A stretch of 64,000 bases of DNA from Anthoceros angustus (GCA_010909165.1 VJWM01000134.1:661812-725811); one strand, 5' to 3'; counted from the stretch's first letter, positions 45,325 to 59,237 are shown. The notes: generated from the letters alone by a model not told the origin. Translations and numbers: made by a program.

Positions 45325-48300
45325 TGTGGCGGGACTTTGCGATGGCGGTAGGCCGCACAATCCGTGTCGTTGTAGGAAGAAGTCCGTTCCCAAGGGAATG
45401 ATAGGCCCGACGCGTTCGTGATTCTACCGTCTTAGCGCCTGCTCGCCTCAACACACACATACTCCTAACTACTCACAACGCGTTCAGACAGTCTGAGTAT
45501 GGCCAAACGTTTAAGGACGTCTTCAGACGTCACATACATCCTCACGCATCATCCTTTCCTCTCTCCTCTCACGCTACACTCTTGCCTTAGAAAAGACGCT
45601 GGTTACGCAGGACCTCCTCCGCTGCCGGGCCTCCGTCCGGCTCTACACGCCTCCGAGTTCCTCCGGCTCACGCTCCAAATTGCTCGGTGCGCTCCCAGCA
45701 CGGGTCACCGTCACCCTTCCCGCACACACCACAACGCGTTAAGTCCGTCACGGGACCTTGATCAATCTCCCCGGAGCTGTCGTGCCTGCTCAGTGACTCA
45801 GGACTCACGTTAGCAAGAAGACTCACAAAGGTCTGCAAGAACGCGGCATCAACACCAAGAGAAAGATGCTTTACTAGAGCATCCTCACCCCTCTTATATG
45901 CGCCCAAGGTGGCGTCTTATTACACCCCTATTCGAGTGATAGCCACCGGTATACCTAATCGGCCGCCTACCTATATCCCCTATCTCCTTCACAGGGAAGG
46001 TCTGGGCCCCCGGAATGGGTGGTCCAATCCCGTCCCGACAGCTTGTGGTGCACCCAATCGGATGATCCGTGAGGCGGGCCCTCCTCTCCCGGAATCCTGG
46101 TTGCTCGGCCCGACAACCGCGTTACGACGTCATCCTCCTCCCCTCCCTCGGGTCCTTCGCCGGGGCCACCACTATCGGCTCCCCTAGCGTAAGTCGGGGG
46201 CTCCTCCTCATCGCCGCAGCCCGGTCCTCGAGGTCTGTCTCGACTCCCGAACTCGTGGAGTCCGGCTTATTTCGGTCCACCGGCCAGGTCCGACCTTGTC
46301 GGGTCCGGACCGTGGTCCGACTTATCGGGTCCGGACTTGGTCCGGACTTATTACCGAGGTCCGGACTTGGTCCGGCCTCCTCCGGGGTCCGGACAAGTCC
46401 GACTCACGCCCACCCGGTTTCCTCCTCACGGACTCCTCCGTGGCTCTCCTCAAGTCCTCCGCTCCCGATCGCCCAAGTGACTCCTTGGCCCTCCTTCCAT
46501 GGTGAGGTGCGGTGCTTACCTCGCCGTCGCATCCGCCTCCTCGTTTCGCTCCTCCTGCTCCTCTCCGCCGCTCCGTCATCTCAAACAGGGCCACTAGGGT
46601 CCTGGCCCCGTGGCCTTCATCTCCTTCCCTTCCAGGGTCCGTCTGTTGGCCCGAGAGGCTTCTACGCCTTGAGCTCGGCGTAATAGGCAAAGTCCGAATC
46701 GACTTGTTGAATTGCCTCTTCCACGTGTGCCCGAGCACCGATACTCCCTCCGCCATAAGTGTTCCGGAGGGGTCTGCGGCTTGTTGGGCGCCACCTCTGC
46801 CACGGTTGGAGTGGTCAGTATCACGCGAGGCTACAAGGCGGCCTCGGTCACCTCCCTGCGCCTGCACTTGCCCCGCCCAGCTCCGTGCTTCCTTCCATTG
46901 CCACTTACCCGCCATAGCGCGTTCCCTTCCGCCTTTCTCATGGACCAGCAGCTTCTTCTCGCCTCCGGCTCGCGCGCCCTCCGTTCATTCGGCCTTAGCC
47001 CGCCACCTCCTCTCCAGCGGTCGACCTCCGTCCGACTCGGACTTCCTCCAGCCTCCTTCCAGAGCGGCAACGCCCAACTCCTTGGATAGTCGCCGATTTT
47101 CCTCCGTCTTGACGGAGCCGAGGCACTGTTTCGCTTTCGAAGTCGTGGATTCTCGTTGAGAATCACCGCCGCTCCGACGCATCTTGGAGTTGTAGCTCAG
47201 TGTGTCCTTGCTGCCCTCCATCTGCCGCCGCCTCCTTCTACCTCCTGCACTGCATTTCTGAGATCCCCTATCTCCCGAGCCTGCACTCCATAGCACTGCG
47301 GCGGCCTTCGAGTTAGCCTCACTACGACTCTCTCCACCGGTTCCCGATCACGTGTAGTGATCCTGCCGCTCTTGCCGCGGCTCACCTTCGCCGCCTTTAC
47401 TGGCCTCGCCCACTTGGCGCCGCTCTAGCCGGGCCCCGCCAGTCCGAGCTCTCTGCTTGTGCCCGGGCCTCTCCGCCTCGCTGCGCTTCCCCGCAGAAAG
47501 GTCCTCCGCCCGCTTGGCCTCTGAGCTTGTTTCACTGTGACAAAGAACCTTGGCCTTGGCCCGAACCGCCTGGGCCTCGCCGCCACCCGGCGTTCCCTTC
47601 CTCGATCCGAGAGGGACTCCGCCTTTCCTTTGCCCCTGGCCGCCTTCACTTGCTCTTGAGTTCCACCATCCTCCTCGGGTGGCCTCCACTTCCCGGGTCT
47701 TCTCCTGTACCAGAGACCCCAAAGCATTCCGCCCATGACGGTAGCGGACTCGCCGTGTTTCTTCCACGGCCAGTGAGGCCCCCACAAAGTCCGTGAGGAG
47801 CCGGCATTTCTCGGTCCGCCAAGGACCTCCATACCGCATCCGAGTAAGTCCGATGGGTTCTCGGACCTAATCAGGGACCCTCACCCGAGTGGTGAGGTCC
47901 GAGTCTCACCCTCTTGGCCCTCTTGGCCTCTAACTCCTTTGCCCCTCTTTCTCCCGGGGCTCGGAGGAGGTGAGGGGTCCGGAGCAAGCTCTTTTGCCCC
48001 TTCCCGCGGGACAGACTGCTCGGTGGGGCCTGACCTCCGCCTCCTTGGGCCACGCCCTTCGCCTCCCACGCCTCTTGACCTCTTGCCACTCAGGGTAAGG
48101 GCACCGCACCTTCCGAGGTGTCACAGGCGGCACCGCCTCTCCGCCTCGGCTCCCGCTGAGTTCGGGGCTCGCAGCCGTGGTTGTTGGTCGTGCCGGTGCG
48201 GAGCCGCCAACGCCTCCCGATCGCCTCCTCCGGCTACCGCCCGAGGGGGCACCAAAAGGAGGAAGGGGAATCGCCCAAACTTCCCTGGTGGTGGGGGGTT

Positions 48301-49610
48301 CGCCCACGTATGGAGTCCGGAATCCTCCCGTCGTCCTCCTCCCGAGTCCGCTTGGTCTTCGGGACGACCCCCACCTCGGCGCCCTTGCACGCCTACTCGG
48401 GGGCCTCCACCCCTTCCCGAGCTCAAGCTCTCCCTCCAGAGCTCGAAATGTCCCCATACATGAATCGTATGGGGTCACCGATGGCGGCTCGCCTTAGCTT
48501 GGCCTCGATCAACCGGCGAAGATAATCCTTCCCACCGCCTCTTCCGAGCGCATGCGGAATACCAGTTATCACCAAGGTGATCCACCTTGGTGAGCAGTTC
48601 CAATGGACAATGATCCGCCCTTACTCGACTCAGATCGGATATCAACCATCCGTTGGTTGTCCGCTGCGTTCTGTGCCTCAAGACGCCACTGGTGGCCCTA
48701 TCTTCCCTTCGCCTTAAGGGGCTCGCACCACGCCCCTTCTTCCTCCTTCGCGTAGGCCATCCTCGGGACCTCCAAGGTCCATCGGGTCCTCCGGAGGTTC
48801 TTGGATCGGACCTCCTTGTTGATCGCCAACATCTTCGGGCAAACTCCGGACTAGAGTGACGTTGTCAAAGGTCCAGACCATTTGGAACACGTCCAGATGC
48901 CACTCGCACCAATTCCCGCCTTCCTCCAGGGCCGAAGTCCGGATAGCGGTCACAATGTTGCGCTCCACGAGGGTCCATGGCTCCCAGATCCGGCTTTTGG
49001 GTGCCATTGCTTTCCTCCTCCTCTGTCAGTAGGCCGAGTCCGGCACGATGTTCCTCCTTCGCGCTGCTCCAACCTTGACGGTGCGCCACGCTTGGACTGG
49101 CGCCCAAAAGAGCGCCAGAGAGCCGGATTGCGGAGCGCAAGGCTGTGAGGATATCTGAGGTCGCGCAAATGACCTCCCTCCTTGGCGCTTGGAAGTAACG
49201 CTGGGCGGGCGCTGTCAATCGCTGTGGGTCCGCATGGCTTACTCGACCCCCACGCCCGCTTACTCGCCTTACGCCGCGCACCGCGGCGTGAATACTTATA
49301 ACGGCCCAAGGTTACTGGCCCATTGCATGCCCGACCTCCACTGGGGCCGCGCCGTCTGTCCTCACGCCTCCTCCTAGGTTACTCGTACTTATCCTATTTT
49401 GACTGGAGTGGGTTCCGGACTTATCTTACTCGGCGTAGTCCGGAGCTTGCCATAGTGGTACCGGGTCCGTTGTTCACTCAGTCCGGAGTATACTCCGAGC
49501 CTCGTCCAAGCGCTACCCCAATTTATTCCTCCTTTTCCGCCTTATTTATCCTTCAATCCTAAAAAAGCGAAACCCTACTTATTTTAACTCCCGAAAGTGC
49601 ATAGCCCACA
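45325..49610 (-). repeat. Gypsy LTR 2 (shared middle LTR)
   Basis: 4286 bp with the same ends as LTR 1. It serves as 5' LTR of internal domain 1 and 3' LTR of internal domain 2. It differs from LTR 1 mostly by short indels. Confidence 0.85.
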
Positions 49611-49639
49611 TACTCCCTTCTCATCTGCGCTCCGCCAAC

Positions 49640-50800
49640 ACTAATGATACTTCTTCACCCGCCACCCGTTACCCGAGTGGGCACTCTCCATCTACCGTCA
49701 GTGGACGGACCCGTTGTCATATACTTGCACCACTTGGTACGGACCCATCCATCTCGGTGAAGTTTGCGGAAAATGCATGTGACTATCATAAAGGAGGGCG
49801 TCCCTTCCTTTACATACTCGATTCATGCGATCGTGCCAAATCTTCACCTGGTTTTGCACCATCGCATCTTCACCGAGCTTCTCCTGTCTGACAAACCCCA
49901 AGAGTCGCTCGAGGGCTTTCCTCCTCCGCCTCCTTCCATCATTACTCGAAAAGTGGGCACTTCAAACTCCACGGCATTACGGAGAGTGTCCGTAGGTCAA
50001 GAAGCAGGTCCGTTGTGGTCACCTTCTGCTGTCCGAACGCCCACATGGATGGCTCGTATCATGGGCGTAGTTCAGTGTGAGTTTATTCAGGATCCCAGAT
50101 GAGCCCATTTGTCTTCTCCACCATTGGCCTTAGGATTGTAGGGTCTTCATGATGATTGATGCCGAAATACTCCGTCATGGCCACCACATCATTAAGGAAA
50201 TGGGTTCCCCTATCACTTACCAAGCGGACATCCGCATCTATGATGTTCTCGCAGAATTTGGCCACGATTTTGGAGTCCGTTCTTGTCGCCACCGCCTCTA
50301 CCCACAGTGCGAGTCCGCTGCCACCGGGATGTATCTCCTTTGTGTGTGTCTTGTCGAGGTCATAGGTCCAACAAAGTCAATACCCCACTTTTCGAAGGTG
50401 CGGTGCCAATATCGGTACTAGCGGCCACCGTGTCGTCGGGGTTGGCTTTCCGATCCGACAAGCATCACACTTCTAAACCGGGTGGGTGTCCCCATACATT
50501 GTTGGCCACCGATCCGCTTCAAAATCTTTTGGTGGTGACTGCTGCGTAGTGTCCTCCCCCAATCCTTCGTGCATTCCTCGACGACGCCTGCCTCGCCGGC
50601 CAAGTACCTTCGCTCTACTCCGCCCTAATTTGAACACACCCGTTGTACATTACGAAGGGTCGAGCATAGTGCACGAATGCCTCCCTCCGTCCACGAGTCG
50701 ATTTGGAAGCTCCATTCCCAGGTACCGCTCTATTTCTTCAGAGGGTCGGACGACCGCGAGCCCTCCCTTCTCCGCCGCTCGCTAAGGCTGCCGTAGCTTG
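49640..50800 (-). pseudogene. Gypsy integrase remnant, internal domain 2
   Basis: Pieces on the - strand include VSDRGTHFLNDVVAMTEYFG (50083-50292) and the C-terminal RWMGPYQVVQVYDNGSV (49698-49760). Frames differ from those in domain 1, so the lesions are not shared. Confidence 0.8.
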
Positions 50801-50999
50801 GGGGTCGGTGGGCCTCCGGTTGTACTTTACCGGCAACCAATGTCTCATCCGGAACGCATCTTCACGATCTCTCAACACCGCCTGTTTTCAATCGTGACAG
50901 AAATCGCTTTGGTGCTGCCTCCCTTGTCTTGTTTCCACTTGAACGTGAACTCCTGCAACAATATCCACCTTGCTATCCGTCCGGACAGTCCGCCTTTAT

Positions 51000-51212
51000 T
51001 CACCGGATGCTTGCAAAGTGGTCTACATAGAACACAAACTCACCGGGTAGTAGTAGTGTCGAATTTCTTGATATATATACCCGGTGCTTGGCCTCTGTAG
51101 TTGTGTATTTTCGTTCAGCGTGGTGAGCTGTCGTCCAGTATACGGGATAATCCGCTTGTCGCCCTTCCGGCTCGACTACTCCGATAGCAAAAGCGGACAC
51201 ATCTACATACAC
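51000..51212 (-). pseudogene. Gypsy RNase H fragment, internal domain 2
   Basis: YVDVSAFAIGVV supplies the first catalytic Asp, followed by HHAERKYTTTEAK and LLPGEFVFYVDH. This is the best preserved RNase H in the window. Confidence 0.75.
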
Positions 51213-51332
51213 ATGAAATTTCTGCTCGATCCGGTCCTCTTAGAACTGCGGCGCTTACCAAGGTGTTCTCAGAATCAAAGGCCTCCTCTCGCTCGTGACC
51301 GGTCCAAACCTCCTCCTTCCGCAGAGTTCAAC

Positions 51333-52060
51333 TTAGCCGCTCTTCGCAAAGTCCTTAATAAACCGCGGTAGTATCCCACCATTCCTGTGAAACCTCTCCT
51401 CCTTTAGGTTCGTCCTGGAGAGCTGGATGACCGGACCTTGTCTGGTCCACCTCGACCCCCGCCGACACCCGATGTCCCACAAGATTCCCTCCGTCATTCC
51501 AAAGTAGCATTTCTCGGGTGTAGGCTCAATTGAGTCTCCGGCGCTCAAGCACCTTCTTAGATGCCCAAGGTGTTTGTCCTGCTCCCCATGCACACAAAAA
51601 TCATCCAGAATATCTCCATGAAGTCCCTCGGAAGTCACAAGACGTTGGTCACCATACGCATGAACGACCACGCCCGGTCATCCCAAAGGCACTTCTCTTG
51701 TAGGCAAACGTACCCACTCCGTAGTGAAGGTCGTCTTGTCCCCCCGACTCCCTTAGGTGCAATTGGTTATATCCGGAGTAGCCATCCAGGAAGGAGTAAG
51801 TAGTCCGTCCACCCACCTTGTCCAAAATGTCGTCACGAATGGCATCGGAAGTGGTCCTTCTCCGTGTTGAGCTTCCTCCAATCTTGGCATACCCGAATTT
51901 GTCTGGCTGTTTCTTGGGAACCACCACAATCGGCCGACCCACTGTGACGATGGGAAAATGATGTCCGCCTGTACTTATCAAGGACCTCCTTCACCTTGAT
52001 CGAATACTTGGGGTTGAGCTTGTATTGTCGGATTCGATGGCACCGCTCCCGGCTTCAAAT
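51333..52060 (-). pseudogene. Gypsy reverse transcriptase remnant, internal domain 2
   Basis: RPIVVVPKKQPDKFG, YSFLDGYSGYNQLHLRES, FAYKRSAFGM (51649-51981) and the catalytic ILDDFCVHGEQD (near 51590). Better preserved than domain 1, but still frame-broken. Confidence 0.85.
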
Positions 52061-52512
52061 CGATCTTATGCTCTCCCACTTCTTGAATGCCCTTCATGTC
52101 CGTGACCTTGAAGGCGAACACCTCAAAACTCCCCAGTGCTTTAGTCCTTCCTTCAGTCCGGAGGCATGCCTTTCTTAAACTTGTGAATTTGGCCGGACCT
52201 CCACTTCTTCCACGCCGTCCGGGTTCACTGCCTCCCTGCTCCTCCGGCCCAAACCCTCGTCCTCCTCTCGGGATCGTCCTCGCATCCCCATTCTCTCAAG
52301 AGCTCGGAGGTGAATCGTGTTACTCCTTCGATGTCCGCTTTTCCTTGGTCCGACTCTTCACTGCCTCCCTTGGTCCGACCTCCTCTTCACTTCCTTCCTC
52401 CAGCCCGTTGTGGCGTTTACTCGAAAACAATCAACCACTTCCGCACCAAAGGCATCCACGAGTCCATCTCCTCCTCGGACCGGATCTTGGCGAAAGGTAC
52501 GCCTCCTCGGAA

Positions 52513-54981
52513 CTATCTTGTTCGTGTGGAGTCCTCCACGAGGTATACCCTTCCAGTGTGCTCACGCTTTTCCCACAATAGGTGTCCTTGCTCCGGTGAT
52601 AGCAACCCTCCCTTCTCGCACCTTAGGGTCCCACCACCGGCTTGAAGTGAATCTCCTTCCTTCCAAAGTGTAGCTGCAGGCCAACACCATGGCCGCCCCA
52701 AAGAACACCTCATACCCTAATGGTCCGGCCGGTTTGATCACAACAAAATCTTTGTAGGGTGCGGCTATGGTGGCCAAGACTTAACTCCCCTCCGGATCTC
52801 TTCTTGACATGTCCGCCATTCTCGAGTCTTCGTTGAGGGTTCAAGGATGTGAAGCCCACCGTGCCGTGGCGTGATGAGGTTGACTCGGACCCGTGTCCAA
52901 CGGTACATCCTTGATGATACATCGAAATCTCCACTTGTACCATCGGGCGCCTGGGTCCGTATGGGACACCACCCTCACTTCCACTGCTACCTTCCCGGCT
53001 TTGGTGCTCCGAGGCTGGGTTTCCTAACGGCCCGACGGACCTCTTGCCGTATTTGGGTTATCCCTCGTCGAAAGGACACAAGGTGCTGATTCATCATCGT
53101 CCGCCACATTAAAGGGGGAGAGGCTTCTACCCCAATCGAGGATCCTCGGCCTCATCCTCTCCCGGTCACTGTGTTCGGTATTCTCCGGATGCTTGCATTT
53201 CCTCTGCAACATCTCACCTCCTGACCACGTCCGGTGGAAATCGTGCGGCCGGAGGCACCGTCCTTCTCTCCCCTGCACGGAGAACTTCCTTCGGTAATCC
53301 TCCCAGAGGCTGCCGTCCCTCCTTCACGGATCCTCTCGGTATTTCCGTTTGATTGCCTTCCTCGTCCGTGACGCTTCTCCTTGTTCTTCTTCAATGGCGC
53401 CTTTCTCGTCGCTCCTTCCTTCGGCCACGAGTAGACACCTCAAGATTTCCACGCCCGACTCCCTTCCTTCGACACCCCCACCTTCTTGTTCTTTTCCATC
53501 TCGCACTGGGAATCTCTTCCCACTCCGCCAATCGAGCATCTTCGACTTGCCGCAGTCCTTAGGAGGTGGCGTGGTGGTTCTCCGCTTGGTGTGGCATATC
53601 GCATCCCCTTGCGGGGTTGGGACATAGCGATCGTCATATGCCCACCGCTTGCGCCGCCACACTCCGAAGTCCCCATTACCACCTCTGGGTACAGGACACG
53701 CGTTGGAGTAATGGCGGATTCCGTTCCAGCACCACGGCCGTGGAGGATACGAAGGGCTCCCATGCCGCATCGGTGGGGCCCGTTGACGGACCTCCTTGGC
53801 GGATACATGGTTTTGGGATATCGCGCCCGGAGGGGCTTCTGACTGATAGGCCTCTTCCCATTGCTCCTCGGCCTCCTCCTCGTATTCGTAGTCCACTTGA
53901 TGCACCGGCCTTGAGGCGGTTGGATTTCGAATGGCCGTGTCTGGCACACACACCAGATGCTCGCACCGTAGTCGGTGTTTTCCGCCGCTCGGTCCTTAAC
54001 CCGGTTTATCGCTGTCCTCTACTCTCTTTATCACTTTTCCAGTCCTCCCAGACACTGCCACCTCCTTTGAGGAGTCGGGTCCGTGGAGCTTCTCGGACGG
54101 TCACCACCTCCTTCTTACCCCGCTTCTTTTAGCCGGGCCTTGCTCTTCTTCTTGGGATACTCTTCCTCGCTAGAGACCTCCGTCTCTTCTTGGACGACTG
54201 CTCCTCCTCAAGACACCTCCGATTGGTCTTCCTCCTCCTCTCAAGACTCTTCCTCCTGAGTCCGAACCCCGCTTTCTTCTTCTTCTTGCCTCCTTGAGCG
54301 GATTTCTTTATCCTCGATGTAGCGATTCCTCGTAGTTTTCGCCGCTCGACCGCCTTGCCCACGTCCTTCTCGGCTAGCGGGACGTGCCATGGGTTTGGCT
54401 AGACCGGCCGAACCACCGCACTTGCATCGTGGTATGGGTTGGATGCCGATCCTCGGGGCATAGAACCGCTCGATGTACGAGCCTCCTTCTTCCCTCGCTT
54501 GATTTTCCAACTTTGATAATACATACCCCTCCCGGTCGATCCTCGAAACCGTTCTAAGAAGGCATTTTCAAAGCTTCAAACGAGGCGGGTGGGGCATTCT
54601 CCTGGTCGGTACTTTCTCCGATACCATTGAGCTGTCCTCGGAGAACCCCTTGGAAAAGCTGGATGAGTCGCGCCGCCTCCCTCTCCGTTGAAGTTGGCTT
54701 TGGACACGAAGTCCTCCACAAAGGTCTCGCATCCCGCTCCTTCTTCCCTCCGAATATGGAGTACGCTTGTTTGGTCGAGGTAGGGGCCATGGCTGCCATC
54801 AAGGCGTGGTCCTACCTTCTTCCATGCCCCTCGCCCGTACTGCCTTGGTCCGACAATTCGACCACGTTCTCCCTCCTCGATCGACGGCTCTCGTTGGACG
54901 CCTCTCTCTCTCTCGGAGAGCAGAGGTGACCACGTCCGATCCTCCCGACGGTTCACTCTTGACCGCCGCCCACGCATTCAC
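52513..54981 (-). pseudogene. gag: Gypsy gag-protease remnant, internal domain 2
   Basis: Corresponds to 42720-45260 in domain 1. The gag-end frame at 54576-54977 contains TFVEDFVSKANF; the protease region lies near 52700-52960. All frames are interrupted. Confidence 0.65.
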
Positions 54982-55046
54982 TTACCTTCTCTTCCTAAGG
55001 ACGCACTTTGCGCACCACGACGATTTCATTCCCGCAACGGCCAAAA

Positions 55047-58000
55047 TGTGGCGGACTTCGATGGCGAGCGCGCACAATCCGTGTCGTTGTAGGAAGAAGT
55101 CCGTTCCCAAGGGAATGATAGGCCCGCTGCACGCTTTTGTGTGATTCTACCGCCCTTAGCGCTCGTTCGCCTCACACACACATACTCCTAACTACTCACA
55201 ACGCACGTGACAGCGTATGGCTAAACGCGTTAAGGACGCTCGTCTCAGATCGCTCACATACATCCTTCACGCATCCCCTTTCCTCTCTCACGCTACACTC
55301 GCCTTAGAAAGACGCGGTTACGCACCCGGACCTCCTCGTTCGCGGGCCTCCGTCCGGCTCTACACCTCCGGAGTTCCTCCGGCTCACGCTCCAGCTTCGG
55401 ACCGCGGCTCGGACGAGCACGGATCACCGTCACCCTTCCCCGCACACCACAACGCTTAAGTCCGTCACGGGACCTTGATCAATCTCCGGGCTCGTGCTCG
55501 CCTGACTCGTGACTCACGTTAGCAAGAAGACTCACAAAGGTGCAAGAACGCGCATCAACACCAAGAGAAAGATGCTTTACTAGAGCCTCCCTCTTATCTG
55601 CGCCCAAGGCGCTTTATTACACCCCTATTCGATGATAGCCACTCGGTATACCCTAATCGGCCTACCATATCCCCTATCTCCTTCGACTGTGGTGGAAGGT
55701 CCTGGCCCCGCCTGGGAATGGGTGGTCCAATCCCCGCCCCGAGTGGTGCACCCAATCGGATGATCCGTGAGGCGGGCCTCTCCTCTCTGTCACATCGGCG
55801 GTCTGACAACCGCCGTTACCACGACGTCATCCTCCCCTGGCCCCTCCCTGGGTCCTTCGCCGGTGGGGCCACCAGCTATCGGCTCCCCTAGCGTAAGTCG
55901 AAGGGGGCTCCTCCTCGCGCGGCCCCTCGAGGTCTGTCTCCCCACCGAACTCGTGAGTCCGGCTTATTTCCTGGGTCCGGCCGGCTAGGTCCGACCTTGT
56001 CTCTGGGGTCCGGACCTCAGGGTCCGGATGACACGGGGTCCGGACTGTGGTCCGGACTTACACGAGGTCCGGACTTGTGGTCCGGCCTCCGGGTCCGACA
56101 AAGTCCGGACTCACGCCCACCCGGTTTCCTCCTCACGGACTCCTCCGTGGCTCTCCTCAAGTCCCGATCGCAAGTGACTCCTTCGTTGGCCCCTCCTTCC
56201 ATGGTGAGGTGGTTACCTCCGCATCCGCCGCCTCGCTTCGCCTCCTCCGGTTGCTCCTCCGCCCGCTCCGTCATCTCAAACAGGGCCACTAGGGTCCTGT
56301 CCCGTGGCCTTCATCTCCTTCGAGCCTTCCAGGGTCCGTCTGCTTGCGCCGAGAGGCTTCTACCCGGGAGCTCGTGGTAATAGGCAAAGTCCGAATCGAC
56401 TTGTTGAATTGCCTCTTCCACGTGTGCGGAGCACCCGATACTCCCTCCGCCATAAGTGTTCGGAGGGCGTGCCGGCTTGTTGGGCCACCTCTCCCGCGAT
56501 TTGACACCGAGCCGGTGACGCGAGGCTACAAGGGCGGCCTCACACCTCGTACCGCCACTGTTCACCGCCCGCCCGCTCCTTCCATCGCCACCACCATATA
56601 GCGCAGCTTCCCTTCCGCCTTTCTCACCGGACCAGCTTCTTTCGCTTCCGGCTCGCGCTCCTCCGCTTCATTCGGCCTTTAGCCCGCCCTCCTCCAGCGG
56701 TCGGATACCTCGTCCGACTCGGACTTCCTCCAGCTCAGAGCTGGCAACGCCCAACTCCTTGGATAGTCGCCGATTTTCCTCCGTCTTGACGGAGCCGAGG
56801 CACTCTTCGTGCTCGAAGTCGTGGATTCTCTCGTTGAGAATCACCGCCGCTCCGACGCATCTTGGAGTTGTAGCTCCAGTGTCCTCTCATCCTCCATCTC
56901 GCCTTCTACCTCCCCTGCTTGCTCGGAGATCCCTATCTCCCGAGTGCCGGCCCTTGCTGCCTCCATAGCTGCGCCTCGAGTTAGCCTCGGCCGCTCTGAC
57001 TCTCTCCACCGGCCCGATCACGTCAGAGTGATCCGCCGCTCTCTTGCGGCTTCCGACTCCTTCGCGCCTCTCGCCCACTTGGCGCCGCCTAGCCGCCTCC
57101 GCCAGTCCCGAGCTCTCTCGCCCGGCCTCCGCCTCCGCCGCGCTTCCCCTCGCAAAGGTCCTCCGGCTTGGGCCTCCTGAGCTTGTTTTGCTCAGACATT
57201 GAAGAACCTTCCCCTGAACGCCTCCGCTCGCCACCCGGCTTTCCTTCCTCGATCCGAGCGAGGGACTCCGCCTTTCCTTTGCCCCTCCGCCTTCACTTGC
57301 TCTTGAGTTCCACCATCCTCCGGGTGGCCTCCACTTCGGGTCTTCTCATTGCACTACACGAGACCCCAAAGCATTCCGTCCATGACGGTAGCTGTGGACT
57401 CGCCGTGTTTCTTCCACGGCCAGTGAGGCCCCCACAAAGTCCGTAGTGAGCCGGCATTTCTTCCGCCAAGGACCTCCATACCGCAGTCCGAGTAAGTCCT
57501 GGGTTCTCGGACCTAATCAGGGACCCTCGGGTCCCGAGTGGTGAGGTCCGAGTCTCACCCTCTTGGCCCTCTTGGCCTCTAACCTTTTTGTGCCCTCTTT
57601 CTCTGGGGCTCGGAGGAGGTGAGGGGTCCGGAGCAAGCTCTTTTGCCCCTTCTGGGAGGGGACTGGCTGGGCCGCTGACCTCCCCGCCTTGGGCCACGCC
57701 CTTTCTCGCCAGCCCTACCGCCGGCCTGTTGCCTCGCCCCGGCCGAGTTCGCCGGCCCGCAGCCTGCCGTTGTTGGCCGTTGTTCTCCGGCCGTGAGCCG
57801 CCAACGCCCGACGCCTCCCTCCTGCCGGGCCTCCCGAGGGGGCACCAAAAGGAGGAAGGGGAATCGCCCAAACTTCGGTGGTGGTGAGGGGTTCGCTCAC
57901 GATGGAGTCCGAATCCTCCCGCCCCTCCTCCCGAGTCCGCTTGGTCAAGGACGACCCCCACCTCGGCGCCTTGCACGCCTACTGGGGGCCTCCCGAGCGC

Positions 58001-59237
58001 CTCAAGCTCTCCCTCCTTCAGAGCTCGAAATGTCCCCATACATGAATCGTGTATGGGTCACCGATGGCGAGGCTTCGCTCCTTAGCTTGCGCCTCCCGAT
58101 CAACCGGCGAAGATAATCCTTCCCATCCGCTCTTCCCACCGAGCGCATGCGTGAATACCATCAGGTTATCACCAAGGTGATCCACCTTGGTGAGCGTGTT
58201 CCAATGGACAATGATCCGGGCTACCGCCCTTACTCGACCGGCCCATCGGATATCAACCATCCGTTGGTTGTCCGCTGCCTGTGCCCTCGACGCTGGCCGG
58301 CCCTATCTTCCCTTCGCCTTAAGGGCCTGCACCACGCCCCTTCTTCCTCCTTGGTTGTAGGCCATCCTCGGACCTCCAAGGTCCATCGCCTCGGGTCCTC
58401 CCGGAGGTTCTTGGATCGGACCTCCTTGTTGAGCCACATCTTCCGGGCAAACTCCGGACTAGAGTGACGTTGTCAAAGGTCGAGACCATTTGGAACACGT
58501 CCAGATGCCACTCGCACCAATTCCCTGCTTCCGGCCAGGGCAAGTCCGGATAGCGCGGGTCACAATTGCGCTCCACGAGGGTCCATGGCTCCCAGACTCC
58601 GCCGGCTTTTGGGTGCCATTGCTTTCCTCCTCTTGTTCGTAGCTGGCCGAGTCCGGCACGATGTTCCTCCTTCGCGCGTCGCTCCAACCTTGACGGTGCG
58701 CCACGCCGATCGGCGCCAAAAGATAGCCAGAGAGCCGGATTGGAGCGCAAGGGACTGTGAGGATTGTCGAGGCAGCGAAATGACCTCCTCCTTGGCCGCG
58801 AAAGTAACTGGGCGGAAGGCGCCTCGTTGAATCGCTGTGGGTCCGTGCATGGCTTACTCGACCACGCCCGCTTACTGCCTTACGCGCGGCGCCATGGGCG
58901 TGAATACCGCTATAACGGCCTGCAAGGTTACGGCCCGCCTCCGCATGCCCGACCTCCACTCGGCCGCCCACGTGGCGCCGCCCGTCCTCACGCCTCTCCT
59001 AGGTTACTTTCGGCGTATTTATCCTATTTTGACTGGAGTGGGTTCCGGACTTATCCTACTGGCGTAGTCCGAGCTTGCCATAGTGGTACCGGGGTCCGTT
59101 GTTCACTCCAGTCCGGAGTATACTCCGAGCCTCGTCCAAGCGCTACCCCAATTTATTCCTCCTTTTCCGCCTTTATTTATCCTTCAATCCTAAAAAAACC
59201 CTACTTATCTTAACTCCTGTGAAGTGCATAGCCCACA
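55047..59237 (-). repeat. Gypsy LTR 3 (outer 5' LTR)
   Basis: 4191 bp, ending exactly at the LTR terminus GCCCACA as read on +. The polypurine tract that follows this point in the other copies is absent, so this is the true outer end of the array. Confidence 0.85.

Larger units (their letters stand above)
35576..59237 (-). mobile_element. Ty3/gypsy tandem array: LTR-internal-LTR-internal-LTR
   Basis: Three LTRs (35576-39851, 45325-49610, 55047-59237) separate two internal domains, all on the - strand. Both array ends coincide with LTR termini (TGTGGCGG on the left, GCCCACA on the right as read on +), so the array is not randomly truncated. No matching 5-bp flanks are seen (CTCGG left, CCGCC right). 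Polyprotein order is gag, protease, RT, RNase H, integrase, the Ty3/gypsy order. No chromodomain is visible after integrase, which with the primer site suggests an Athila/Tat-like lineage. Every frame is broken. Confidence 0.9.

Noticed and set aside
35576-59237. A 5-bp target duplication around the gypsy array
   Set aside because: Flanks are CTCGG and CCGCC; they do not match.
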